Positions 16,694 to 24,025 of a stretch of 43,489 nucleotides of DNA are shown piece after piece. Origin of the DNA: a virus; IMG/VR virus record IMGVR_UViG_3300030109_000449, positions 8,294 to 51,782 of that record; one strand, given 5' to 3'. Numbering within the stretch: position 1 is the stretch's first letter; every line of letters starts with the position of its first letter. The notes below the pieces were generated by a model. It had not been told where the DNA came from. It searched no databases and was given only the letters and a program-made list of their open reading frames with translations. Both the position numbers and the translations under genes were made by a program.

Positions 16694-16926
16694 TAGTCGC
16701 AATTATCGCAGTATCCTGGTCCAAGAGTTTTTTTAGCAGCTTCTAAAACATCGTCAGCTTCTACTGTTACCGCATCCTCTTTTTCCATAAACTGTTCTTG
16801 AAATTGAGCTTTCACAGATGTTCGGACTAAAGAACATAAATCCTCTTCGCCTTCACATCTGTGTTTCTCTATCATTTCAATTAAAGCCATAAACTGCTCT
16901 TCATCTAATTTGATATTGTATATCAT
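16693..16926 (-). CDS. Small acidic protein with C-terminal CDNCD, 77 aa
   Basis: TAATG-coupled to the SSB-like gene. Sequence is acidic and helical (LDEEQFMALIEMIEKHR; EADDVLEAAKKTLGPGY) and ends CDNCD, a CxxC pair at the extreme C-terminus; another Cys pair is at ~24 and 30. Possibly a small metal- or protein-binding partner of the recombination proteins. Family unknown. Confidence 0.55.
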   Translation of the reverse strand: MIYNIKLDEEQFMALIEMIEKHRCEGEEDLCSLVRTSVKAQFQEQFMEKEDAVTVEADDVLEAAKKTLGPGYCDNCD

Positions 16927-17486
16927 TAGAAAGGCAACTCGTCTTCTGCCAACGGCTTATCTACTTTTCTGTTTGATTTAAAAACATTAACAGCTGTTGG
17001 TGTTACTCTTTCTTCACCTGACTGGTCAGTCCACTTGTCGTGAACAACCTTGATAGTCACAGGGTTTCCTGAAATATCAGACTCCATAACCATAGGCAAT
17101 AAGTATCTACCTTGGTCGTCTTTCTTCATTTCAAAACCGCAAGCTTCTGCGAATATCATATACCCTTTATTGTTTCCTTGATTGTCTTCAAGCTTAGGGT
17201 GCTTTTCTTTGTCAGGAGTCTTAAATCTAAAGTAACCTTTAGACTTAACCTCTCTACCTTTTAAGTCTGGATATCTACTATCGTCCAACCTATAAGTAGC
17301 TTCAAAAATATCGCTTAGATATTGATTTCTAACTACGATATCTTTTTTAATAACTAATTTACTAACAGTAGCTTCATAAGAACCTTCTTCAATAGTAGCA
17401 AACTTTTTGCCTGCTGTATCTTCTGAAGGATTATAATAAGCTACATTGTTATCTATGTCGTTTAATACATCTGTAACATTACTCAT
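16926..17486 (-). CDS. Single-stranded DNA-binding-like protein, 186 aa
   Basis: The central ~130 residues are beta-rich in OB-fold style (GSYEATVSKLVIKKDIVVRNQYLSDIFEATYRL; GYFRFKTPD; NPVTIKVVHDKW). It ends AEDELPF, the acidic-hydrophobic tip by which SSB proteins recruit repair and replication partners. Ribosome site GGGAG before the ATG. It sits between the Rad52-like annealing protein and small coupled genes, so it likely coats ssDNA in recombination-dependent replication. It resembles phage DUF669-type proteins more than classical SSB; the role is inferred from the tail and neighbours. Confidence 0.7.
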   Translation of the reverse strand: MSNVTDVLNDIDNNVAYYNPSEDTAGKKFATIEEGSYEATVSKLVIKKDIVVRNQYLSDIFEATYRLDDSRYPDLKGREVKSKGYFRFKTPDKEKHPKLEDNQGNNKGYMIFAEACGFEMKKDDQGRYLLPMVMESDISGNPVTIKVVHDKWTDQSGEERVTPTAVNVFKSNRKVDKPLAEDELPF

Positions 17487-18102
17487 CTTTACTCCCTATT
17501 AATTTAGACATTACTTTATCGTAATTGTCTTGATTTATCTTACCAGACGTAAGTGCTTTATGCACTTGGTCTGCTTCTTTTTTATCCATCTCTGCAATAA
17601 CGTCCATAAGATTATTTACTTGGACATCTCCAAGACTCTTATCTACATATTGCTTACGATAAACATCGTCGGCTACATTACATAGTCTATTTACTGCAAC
17701 CTTGAACGCATCTGAGTTAGCAGCTTTTAGGTCATTACCTAAGTCTACATACCCTGAGCCATTTCTAGATACAGCTATTCTATGTGCTGCTACTGAGTCA
17801 AAACTACGTGATATACCTTCGTCTACAATTTTTAGACGTCCATGCACTACTATAGCTTTGTCTCCAAGAGTCTCGTATTTAACTACTTCCCAAGACCAGA
17901 TAGGATAATGTTGGTTTAGACGCCAACGCATATATCCTTCGTCTACATAATCAAAACCATTTCTGCTTTTAACTACATCTTGAGGAGTAGGTTCTTCTGA
18001 AACCTTTTGATGTTTAGATACTAGCAAGTCGTATTGCATTGCTTCGTCGTGCAATGCTTCTAAGTCTTGCTTGTGCATATCTAATTCAGCCATTTTACCC
18101 AT
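17479..18102 (-). CDS. Rad52-family single-strand annealing protein
   Basis: A 207-aa protein in my start choice. RWRLNQHYPIWSWEV at about 59-73 and LGNDLKAANSDAFKVAVNRLCNVADDVYRK near 121-150 match the phage Rad52/Sak-type annealing fold, where the final 'A/K-A-x-S/T-D-A-x-K-x-A' helix is diagnostic. It anneals complementary ssDNA for recombination. Start at 18102 is favoured because GGGAG lies five bases before it; a longer in-frame ORF reaches 18144. It overlaps the upstream exonuclease stop (ATGGGTAA) and the downstream SSB start, a tight exonuclease-annealase-SSB cassette. Confidence 0.85.
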   Translation of the reverse strand: MGKMAELDMHKQDLEALHDEAMQYDLLVSKHQKVSEEPTPQDVVKSRNGFDYVDEGYMRWRLNQHYPIWSWEVVKYETLGDKAIVVHGRLKIVDEGISRSFDSVAAHRIAVSRNGSGYVDLGNDLKAANSDAFKVAVNRLCNVADDVYRKQYVDKSLGDVQVNNLMDVIAEMDKKEADQVHKALTSGKINQDNYDKVMSKLIGSKDE

Positions 18103-18976
18103 TAATACTCCCATTGTTGTAAGGACATAGATTTCTGACGTCACAATATGACTGACATTTTCTACCGTCCCAGGTTTGTTCTTTATTACATTTATGTGGT
18201 AAGTTTCCTGTTTCTAGAGCTTTTACAAGCTCATCTCTAGCAGATAGAAACTTATACTCTAGTACTTCATCATCGTACTTTGGTATTTCTATCAGGTAAA
18301 TATGTTTGTCTAGGCCTCTATCTCTAGATACTGCCAGACCTCCGTCTCTTAAAGTAACCTGAATATACATACTATCTACCTCATATCCAGCTTTATTTAA
18401 AAGATATCTATACCAATTTACCTGCCAGCCCCAATCTCCATAGTCTGCTAAACCTTCATCGCGATACCATTGTTTTATCATTTTAGGAGAACCTTTTTTT
18501 CCCCAATTACCGCTTTTTTTATATTTAGCACCAGACGGGTCTGGAATTAGTTTGTATGTCATCCCTAACAGTTTAGCACATTTATAAGAGCCAGTGTTTT
18601 TATAGTCTAGCAAAGTATTAGTCTCCTTGTCGTACAAGTCGGCTATACCAGTTATGTCAAACTCTTCTAGCTTTTCTTCTAACAAATGTCTGTCGTCTTC
18701 GTGTTGCTCTAGTCGAGCGTGGTGCATTGTTCCTGCTAGAGAAAATGCTCTATCTTGAGGGTCTATGTAATATTCTTTAGTCCTTTTAAGATAAGATTCA
18801 CACGCTCCATTTAGAAGCTCAGTAGTAGACGGCTTTCTATTAGGGTCTCTTTCTTTCGACATTTCAATTAAAGTAGGTAATGACATACCCATTCTAACAA
18901 CATCGACATTGCCCTTGCTTACGTCTTCAAATGATACTTTACTTCCATCGGGGTAAAGAAAACCAATTGCGGGCAT
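18095..18976 (-). CDS. Cas4/RecB-like exonuclease with likely Fe-S cluster
   Basis: A 293-aa PD-(D/E)XK exonuclease. AGTMHHARLEQ (81-91) carries the first-helix His, ITGIADLY gives Asp113, LLDYKNTG supplies Asp124 and Lys126, and WGWQVNWYRYLL is the QxxxY helix. Cysteines 274, 278 and 284 near the C-terminus plus Cys59 match the four-Cys 4Fe-4S arrangement of Cas4/AddB nucleases. It would resect DNA ends to provide ssDNA for the Rad52-like annealase encoded immediately downstream. Ribosome site AAGGAG precedes the ATG. No cas genes or CRISPR array nearby, so a phage recombination role is preferred over spacer acquisition. Confidence 0.88.
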   Translation of the reverse strand: MPAIGFLYPDGSKVSFEDVSKGNVDVVRMGMSLPTLIEMSKERDPNRKPSTTELLNGACESYLKRTKEYYIDPQDRAFSLAGTMHHARLEQHEDDRHLLEEKLEEFDITGIADLYDKETNTLLDYKNTGSYKCAKLLGMTYKLIPDPSGAKYKKSGNWGKKGSPKMIKQWYRDEGLADYGDWGWQVNWYRYLLNKAGYEVDSMYIQVTLRDGGLAVSRDRGLDKHIYLIEIPKYDDEVLEYKFLSARDELVKALETGNLPHKCNKEQTWDGRKCQSYCDVRNLCPYNNGSING

Positions 18977-19121
18977 TTTTTGTCTCCTTGTTATTTACAT
19001 AATCTGTCATCAAACTATGTAATTTATCTTTAATTGACACACCTTCTTTCAACGTCTTGGACTTAAACTTTATCCAAAGTTTCTTGTCCACAACGAAAGA
19101 AGTTTGATATCTATTTTTCAT
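18939..19121 (-). CDS. Ribbon-helix-helix-like DNA-binding protein, 60 aa
   Basis: MKNRYQTSFVVDKKLW starts with a strand of alternating residues, followed by two helices (WIKFKSKTLKEG and SIKDKLHSLMTDYVNN), the size and pattern of CopG/Arc-type repressors. I choose the ATG at 19121 rather than the in-frame one at 19136: the domain begins naturally there and a promoter places its start point on this codon. Likely a local transcriptional regulator; the operator is unknown. The C-terminus overlaps the exonuclease gene by 38 bases. Confidence 0.6.
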   Translation of the reverse strand: MKNRYQTSFVVDKKLWIKFKSKTLKEGVSIKDKLHSLMTDYVNNKETKNARNWFSLPRWK

Positions 19122-19126
19122 AATGT

Positions 19127-19156
19127 AATCTACCATAATACTCTTACTTGAGTCAA
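19127..19156 (-). promoter_or_regulatory. Candidate leaderless promoter for the RHH gene
   Basis: Minus strand TTGACT (19156-19151), 18-base spacer, TAGATT (19132-19127), five bases, ATG (19121). Same geometry as the promoter at 15735-15764. It would drive the recombination cassette from the RHH regulator onward. Confidence 0.55.
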
Positions 19157-19172
19157 ATAAAACTTTAAAACT

Positions 19173-19385
19173 TTATAAGTCAAGTTTCATAAGTTTTTTA
19201 TCTAAGTGTTTCTTCACATCATCAGGAAGACTATCAAAATAGTCGTGAAATAACTCGTATGCTTCTTTATATCTTTCCACATCGCTTAATGATTTAGCAT
19301 AATTTTCCTCTAATTTCTCTAGATACAGAAGTAGTAAATCTAATTCTGCGTCTACTTTTTTAAACTGCTCGTAACCTTTGCTCAT
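19173..19385 (-). CDS. Small coiled-coil protein, 70 aa
   Basis: Almost entirely helical with heptad-like leucines (LDLLLLYLEKLEENYAKSLSDVERYKEAYELF). GGAG lies seven bases before its ATG, which is within the end of the upstream gene. No family recognised; probably a small accessory or host-takeover factor of the leftward early block. Confidence 0.5.
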   Translation of the reverse strand: MSKGYEQFKKVDAELDLLLLYLEKLEENYAKSLSDVERYKEAYELFHDYFDSLPDDVKKHLDKKLMKLDL

Positions 19386-19566
19386 GATTTTCTCCAGTGT
19401 TGTTGTTTACTATTTCACTTGTCCAGCCTGCACCTGGTCGATAGATAGTTTCTATTCTGTAACCTATCTCGTCTAGTTCTGCAGTAAGTTCAAGTATCAT
19501 TTTATTAATTGCTATAGCTCTTTCAGACCTATATTTATTTAATTGTCTTTGTTCGTTTTTGTCCAT
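19360..19566 (-). CDS. Hypothetical protein, 68 aa
   Basis: A near-perfect ribosome site AAGGAGGG lies just before the ATG. Charged helical N-terminus (DKNEQRQLNKYRSERAIAINKMILEL) then a short segment IGYRIETIYRPGAGWTSEI. Overlaps neighbours at both ends. No family recognised. Confidence 0.5.
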   Translation of the reverse strand: MDKNEQRQLNKYRSERAIAINKMILELTAELDEIGYRIETIYRPGAGWTSEIVNNNTGENHEQRLRAV

Positions 19567-19724
19567 TTGCCCTCCTTGAGCACATATCGTCCTAGACTAT
19601 TATTAACTACTTGTAAGTCTTGGACTAGTTGTAACATTTTCTCATTAAATATAAGTTTGTTTCCTCTATTCAAATGACCTTCGTGTTTTATAGACCACGT
19701 TTTGTCTACTATCTCATTACTCAT
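19539..19724 (-). CDS. Hypothetical protein, 61 aa
   Basis: Two candidate ATGs six bases apart; the second (19724, MSNEIVDKTW) is preferred because GGAGG then sits nine bases upstream and it forms a TAATG overlap with the preceding stop. Sequence is polar with a middle helix (NEKMLQLVQDLQVVNNSLG). Family unknown. Confidence 0.45.
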   Translation of the reverse strand: MSNEIVDKTWSIKHEGHLNRGNKLIFNEKMLQLVQDLQVVNNSLGRYVLKEGKWTKTNKDN

Positions 19725-20080
19725 TAACATCTACCTCCGTCTAATATCCTATGATATTCATCTTTATTGCCCATTGTCTCTTCCGATACGCTCTCTTCAA
19801 ATTCAGAGTAAGTCACAACTTCTTCAGAACAACCGCAATCTTTCATATAAAATTCTTCAATACCACAATATCCACAGACCATCATATCGTCTGTATCTAT
19901 CATTTCTATAACACCTTCTTTGTGGTCAATCACATTTCCCTCACATTGTTCACATTCTTTAACATTAATACTTGGCTCGTCGCCTTCATGTCTATTACCA
20001 CACTTACAAAGAACTGTTGGTTCCCATAGACCTTTAGACGACTCGCCCTTTTCAATTGATATGAATCCAAGATAACTCAT
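19724..20080 (-). CDS. Double zinc-ribbon-like protein, 118 aa
   Basis: Contains CKCGNRH then CEQC (residues 25-46) and CGYC then DCGC (about 69-84): two potential four-Cys metal sites separated by an acidic strand. The C-terminus is acidic. Overlaps the upstream gene by ATGA and the downstream one by TAATG. The zinc sites suggest nucleic-acid or protein binding; no enzyme motif is present. Confidence 0.55.
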   Translation of the reverse strand: MSYLGFISIEKGESSKGLWEPTVLCKCGNRHEGDEPSINVKECEQCEGNVIDHKEGVIEMIDTDDMMVCGYCGIEEFYMKDCGCSEEVVTYSEFEESVSEETMGNKDEYHRILDGGRC

Positions 20081-20295
20081 CTTTGGTCATTCATATAATC
20101 TCTTTGCTTATCATTCCAAGCGTCATAACGCATATCATTGTCATTCTCAAACTCTTTGATAGCATTACCGAACTCATTGTAAGCAAAGTCTACATCCCAT
20201 ACATCTAGCCCAGTCTCTTCGTCGTGAGTAATCGGAACATATACTTTGATAAAAGCAGGGTCTTTATGTATTGACGTTTCTTTATTACCTCTCAT
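20077..20295 (-). CDS. Hypothetical acidic protein, 72 aa
   Basis: Start chosen at 20295 (MRGNKETSIHKDP) because GGGAG is seven bases upstream; a longer in-frame ORF to 20403 runs through a structured leader and has no ribosome site. Sequence has a beta-like segment (AFIKVYVPITH) followed by acidic, Asn-rich helices. Family unknown. It is the first gene downstream of the structured leader and the amidoligase terminator. Confidence 0.5.
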   Translation of the reverse strand: MRGNKETSIHKDPAFIKVYVPITHDEETGLDVWDVDFAYNEFGNAIKEFENDNDMRYDAWNDKQRDYMNDQR

Positions 20296-20317
20296 TTTAT
20301 CTCCCATTGTTGTATTA

Positions 20318-20371
20318 CAGGCAGTGTCGCCAGACCAAAAGACGTCTTTGCATAACCTCTTTGACTGCCTG
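20318..20371 (-). other. Inverted-repeat leader structure
   Basis: CAGGCAGT (20318-20325) and ACTGCCTG (20364-20371) are perfect 8-base inverted arms around 38 bases. The interior contains a 12-base palindrome AAAGACGTCTTT (20338-20349). It lies 23 bases upstream of the 20295 start and downstream of the amidoligase terminator, so it would fold in the 5' leader of the next transcript. Not matched to a known riboswitch. The remainder of the 250-base gap shows only a direct repeat GAGCTTTT twice near 20452-20470. Confidence 0.45.
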
Positions 20372-20490
20372 CAATTTTGTTTATATACATTTTTACTCCA
20401 CAAGTTATAAAAAATAATCTACAATTCCAAGAACTATATTGTCTTGCATCGAGCTTTTTGTCGAGCTTTTCTAAAAATTTCATAGTTAAA

Positions 20491-20534
20491 AGAAAAAAAA
20501 CCAAGCGACGCCCGACATATAATTGTCGGACGCC
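20491..20534 (-). terminator. Rho-independent terminator after the amidoligase
   Basis: On the minus strand an 11-bp stem (20524-20534 with 20507-20517, two G-U pairs) is followed within six bases by a run of eight T. It lies 14 bases after the amidoligase stop, separating the amidoligase/amidotransferase operon from the recombination genes. Confidence 0.85.
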
Positions 20535-20547
20535 ATCTTGATTGTCT

Positions 20548-22320
20548 TTACAACGTATAACTACGTAGCAATTCATAGTCTACACGTTGTTTTTGGTTGT
20601 ACATTGGTCTAAAATTATCATATCTGTCGTCGTTCACAAGTAGGAACGAATCATTAAATATGTCTTTATACTCAAATGACAACTTATCTTTGTCAAACTC
20701 TACAATTGTATCTATAGGATGAAATACGTCGTTGTAAAAGTCTGTCGCTACGTGTTCTGACATAGTATTACTCAACTGCTCTTTTCTACGTTTAAAGTAG
20801 TTTCTCGTTGAGTAGTCTATTTCAAACAACTCGTAGATATTATCTAATGACATTACACACCTATTTGCTCTATGTCTAAGATAATAGACCATAGGCTGTA
20901 ATAGGTACGGCTTGTCTTTCTTTGGTAAACCGAGGTATCGTCGCAATGCTTCAGACTTTTTCCTATACTCAAACACATCGGAAAAGTCTCCAAGGTCGTC
21001 TCTATTTTCCCACTTGTTTGTTAGTTGCGACAACTTAGTATTTACAGTTGGACTTACATATAAAGACTTAAACATATTAGTGTCTCCAAAATTTGAATAA
21101 CTAACCATATTGTCTTTGACGTCTTCAGCAATTTCGTAAGACTTGTCCACTACTTGTGTCCAAAACTTAGTCCAATGCTTTATTTTGTCTATCTGTAAAG
21201 TGCCTGAGTGATAACGTATTTCCAGACCTTGATTGGCTTGGAAATGACTATGCCAATTCAGTCCATGATATCTTTTGTCGTTATACTTTTCGTCTGAATA
21301 ACCACCATTGTCGTAGTAAAACTCTACAAAAGAGTCTCTATCGCTAATGTATTTGAAATCATTGACTGCTTGTGAGACTGGTCTACTCCAACGTTGTCCA
21401 CCACTACCATTGTGTCTAGACTTTGGCAACCACGTGTAAATATGTGGCTCCATTAGTTTAGTAAATAGTGTTAAGACAGAAGCGTGAACCCAGTCGTGGT
21501 CTGCAACATCTATATGTAGATGCAATCCAGTCTTCCAAGAGGCATATGCTTCCCAGTTTTTTTCTAGACGTTTACACATATGATGAGTATCCTTAAGCAA
21601 GATGTCTCCACGTCGTGGTCGCATTACAAGTTCGCCACCATATTGATGTCTTTCACTTGTGACGCTTCCATCGTGAACAAAGTTAGACTGACCAAGAACG
21701 TGGTAATTGTCTTCGTTGTCTGAATCCCTTGTTTTTCCTAAGGTATAGTTTAAATCATCTTGGACTTCATAGTGCGATTGGTCGTATCTAAAATTAGTCT
21801 CTAATTCTAAACCGACGTACCTTTTAGACTTTATCAAATAAAAAGTATCATTTGAGTAAAAATGTCTTTCAGGGTGTACGAAGTCAGTTCTGTTCTTTAC
21901 GTAATCATTACTATAGACTTCCCAATCAGGTTGTCTATTATATTCTTCTTGTTCGTAACAACTATCACAAAGATAATCACCATACCTGTCTGACCACTGC
22001 GCATCGTCTCGCCACATCTCGTAATCACACTCAGGACAACACATGACAGCGTCTTCATGGCAACCGTCGCAGAAATATTGTCCTTCAAACTCACGGGCTT
22101 CGTCTATGTGAACGTTTTGTCCACACTCACAAGATACATAATCCTCAGCGCACGTCTCACAGATTGCGTCGTCCATATCATTTGTGTATTCATCTTGTTC
22201 ACTGTCAATTTGTTCACTACAGTCTGCACAAGCACAAGGTGTTTCCAACTCCTCGTTGAGACGTTCTATTGCTTCCTCAGCTCTTCTGATAGCGTCAGGT
22301 GGCATTATATTCCTCTTCAT
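20548..22320 (-). CDS. Amidoligase (glutamine-synthetase fold) with N-terminal zinc ribbons
   Basis: A 590-aa protein. Residues ~28-125 contain paired Cys clusters (31/34 with 54/57; 64/66 with 84/87; 95/98 with 118/121), three probable zinc ribbons. The catalytic part begins near 165: GLELETNF (170-177, Glu172/174), HDGSV (216-220), GGELVMRP with Glu230, GLHLHID with His267/269, and GLEIRYHSG with Glu367/Arg369. This is the ordered motif set of GS-fold 'COOH-NH2 ligases', which use ATP to form amide bonds. About 190 residues after residue 400 match nothing I know. It overlaps the class II amidotransferase upstream by 26 bases, implying ammonia transfer between the two. ATG 22305 has the better ribosome site (AGAGGA) and may be the true start. 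Substrate unknown. Confidence 0.85.
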   Translation of the reverse strand: MKRNIMPPDAIRRAEEAIERLNEELETPCACADCSEQIDSEQDEYTNDMDDAICETCAEDYVSCECGQNVHIDEAREFEGQYFCDGCHEDAVMCCPECDYEMWRDDAQWSDRYGDYLCDSCYEQEEYNRQPDWEVYSNDYVKNRTDFVHPERHFYSNDTFYLIKSKRYVGLELETNFRYDQSHYEVQDDLNYTLGKTRDSDNEDNYHVLGQSNFVHDGSVTSERHQYGGELVMRPRRGDILLKDTHHMCKRLEKNWEAYASWKTGLHLHIDVADHDWVHASVLTLFTKLMEPHIYTWLPKSRHNGSGGQRWSRPVSQAVNDFKYISDRDSFVEFYYDNGGYSDEKYNDKRYHGLNWHSHFQANQGLEIRYHSGTLQIDKIKHWTKFWTQVVDKSYEIAEDVKDNMVSYSNFGDTNMFKSLYVSPTVNTKLSQLTNKWENRDDLGDFSDVFEYRKKSEALRRYLGLPKKDKPYLLQPMVYYLRHRANRCVMSLDNIYELFEIDYSTRNYFKRRKEQLSNTMSEHVATDFYNDVFHPIDTIVEFDKDKLSFEYKDIFNDSFLLVNDDRYDNFRPMYNQKQRVDYELLRSYTL

Positions 22321-23350
22321 CTACCCAGACACTACTTCCATACTTGTCTGCAAACATTTGTTCTTCACTAAATATTTGTCCCGTATCTGGGTGGGCATAG
22401 TACCAAGTATCGTCGTGTTCGTCAAAGAACCAAGAATTAGGACTTGTCTGAAATATATCAGCCAATTCTACAACCTCGTCATTTAACCATTGTTTGCTCC
22501 AATCATCGTCTTGGACTAAACCTAGTTCTAGACTTTTTTGATAGTCGTCTATTTGACGTTGTGATTTAAAGTGTCCATAACCTCTATTATAGTTATTAAT
22601 AGACCATTGATAGACTCTTGATTCATACTTGAACAATGTCTTTTCTACATTAGTTTTTAAATCGTCAAACTTTGACGCGTCAAAAGCATATAATGTATTC
22701 TTATTAAGACTATAAACAGTTGCGTCTATGTTATACTTAAGAAGCGCGTCATCAATAAATGACGACTCGCTTGCATAGAACAATGTTTTAAGTTCAGGAA
22801 TGTATGCGACATGTAAAGGACGATTCGTCTCTCTACATAGATACAATACCATTGGGTTTTTCTTAACGAACGATAACGCAAAGTCGCTGTCAAAATCTTT
22901 GACTGCTTCTTGTATACTATCATTGTCGTTTATTGATTTAAAGATAAGCTGTGAGTCTACAGGACATTGTTTGTCCAATTTACTCTGCATTTCTTTAATG
23001 TTGTAAACGCAACCATTATGAGCACCGACGACATCGCCGACTCTAAAAGGGTGTGCGTTTGATTTGACTATTGCTCCATCTGTTGCAAAGCGTGTATGTC
23101 CAAGCAATATATACGATTCGTCAAATAATGACTTGACTGCATTGTTATATTCTTTGGTGTCTACAAACTTCTCAGACGGCAATAGTGATTTATATATTCT
23201 AGTGCTAGCTCCGACTTTAGCAATACCAGACGAGTGAGAACCACGAGTCTGACTATCTACTGCTATTTCACGCAACACCTGTCTGACAATTTTATGTTGT
23301 CTTCTAGTGTAGGGCGTCGGAGACTTTGCTATTCCATATATACCACACAT
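22295..23350 (-). CDS. Class II glutamine amidotransferase
   Basis: A 351-aa protein starting MCGIYGIAKS: Cys2 becomes the N-terminal nucleophile after Met removal. RGSHSSG (36-42), GHTRFAT (84-90, Arg87), GAHNG (109-113, oxyanion-hole Asn112) and VDSQ (131-134, Asp132) complete the N-terminal-nucleophile (PurF/GlmS/AsnB-type) site. It hydrolyses glutamine to ammonia. There is no SIS, PRTase or synthetase domain; after ~230 residues comes a ~120-residue tail rich in Trp, Tyr and acid, so ammonia must go to a partner, most simply the overlapping amidoligase. Start has AAAGGAG eight bases before. Confidence 0.9.
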   Translation of the reverse strand: MCGIYGIAKSPTPYTRRQHKIVRQVLREIAVDSQTRGSHSSGIAKVGASTRIYKSLLPSEKFVDTKEYNNAVKSLFDESYILLGHTRFATDGAIVKSNAHPFRVGDVVGAHNGCVYNIKEMQSKLDKQCPVDSQLIFKSINDNDSIQEAVKDFDSDFALSFVKKNPMVLYLCRETNRPLHVAYIPELKTLFYASESSFIDDALLKYNIDATVYSLNKNTLYAFDASKFDDLKTNVEKTLFKYESRVYQWSINNYNRGYGHFKSQRQIDDYQKSLELGLVQDDDWSKQWLNDEVVELADIFQTSPNSWFFDEHDDTWYYAHPDTGQIFSEEQMFADKYGSSVWVDEEEYNAT

Positions 23351-23493
23351 AGTCTAATCTCCTTTGTTTTGTTTTATAATCCCTATATCCTGTATAGGCG
23401 AAGGTTTGCGACGAAAGCATAATCGGTGCGAAAGGAATAACACCCAGACAAACCGACTTATCTGTCTATATTGATTACGATTCGTCGCTATAA
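23351..23493 (-). other. Leader region upstream of the amidotransferase
   Basis: A 143-base gap. It holds the ribosome site of the amidotransferase gene and a TATAAA-like element near 23374-23382 with no convincing -35. Short inverted arms TCGGT/ACCGA are present. No gene or RNA recognised. Confidence 0.3.
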
Positions 23494-23709
23494 TCATTGT
23501 GTACCTGCTATTGCAAGCCAAAATTTTTCTCTTGTTGATAGTCGCTTTGATTGATTGCGACTATATGTATATCTTATGTCTGACATACCTATAAAATTCT
23601 CGTATTTTCTTTTAACAAACCATAGGCGTCGCTTGTATGCAAGACTCTTTTGCTCGTGTCTTGTTAGCTTACGTGGACGCCCTTTCTTATCTGGTTTGAG
23701 GTGTATCAT
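23494..23709 (-). CDS. Small basic protein, 71 aa
   Basis: Strongly basic (KPDKKGRPRKLTRHEQKSLAYKRR; SRNQSKRLSTREKFW). GRPRK resembles an AT-hook core, suggesting minor-groove DNA binding, though a single short motif is weak evidence. It begins immediately after the upstream stop with AAAGGG nearby. Possibly an early host-takeover or DNA-binding factor. Confidence 0.5.
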   Translation of the reverse strand: MIHLKPDKKGRPRKLTRHEQKSLAYKRRLWFVKRKYENFIGMSDIRYTYSRNQSKRLSTREKFWLAIAGTQ

Positions 23710-23931
23710 TTATATAATACCCTTTGTTATTTCGTAGTTCTCTTGTCTGACGTCTTCTAAGTCTTGACGTAGTTTTGCAATGTCTTGAACTACCTTGTCT
23801 CTCTTGTCTTTCACGACTTCACTATCTGCATAGAAATTGAAAATCGCGGACTGCAATTCCTTTAATTGTCTATCTATACCTGATAGCATTTGTAGATTGC
23901 GTCTATGCGTCTTTATCTTGTCTTCTATCAT
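23710..23931 (-). CDS. Small coiled-coil protein, 73 aa
   Basis: Helical throughout with heptad spacing (LSGIDRQLKELQSAIFNFYADSEVVKDKRDKVVQDIAKLRQDLEDV). AAGGAG lies 10 bases before the ATG. No family recognised. Precedes the basic protein with no gap. Confidence 0.5.
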   Translation of the reverse strand: MIEDKIKTHRRNLQMLSGIDRQLKELQSAIFNFYADSEVVKDKRDKVVQDIAKLRQDLEDVRQENYEITKGII

Positions 23932-23950
23932 TTTATTTCTACTCCTTTTC

Positions 23951-23969
23951 CTAGACTAATATAGTCTAG
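23951..23969. repeat. Perfect palindrome with embedded -10-like element
   Basis: CTAGACTA-ATA-TAGTCTAG, 8-bp arms and 3-base centre, 20 bases upstream of the 23931 start. On the minus strand TATATT lies in its middle, so a protein bound here would cover a -10 element. The 94-base gap (23932-24025) also holds a 10-base direct repeat TATCGTCTAT at 24002 and 24020. Confidence 0.5.
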
Positions 23970-24025
23970 CTCTTTGTTTGTATAAGTAATAAAAAATCTG
24001 TTATCGTCTATAATCATACTATCGT

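Noticed and set aside
18095-18976. CRISPR adaptation role for the Cas4-like nuclease
   Set aside because: No repeats, spacers or cas1/cas2 genes are present; its neighbours are an annealase and SSB.
20296-20403. Longer N-terminus for the 72-aa protein
   Set aside because: The extension encodes the inverted-repeat leader and the GGGAG site favours the ATG at 20295.
20292-20576. 94-aa minus-strand frame between amidoligase and the next gene
   Set aside because: It reads through a strong terminator and its internal ATGs lack ribosome sites.
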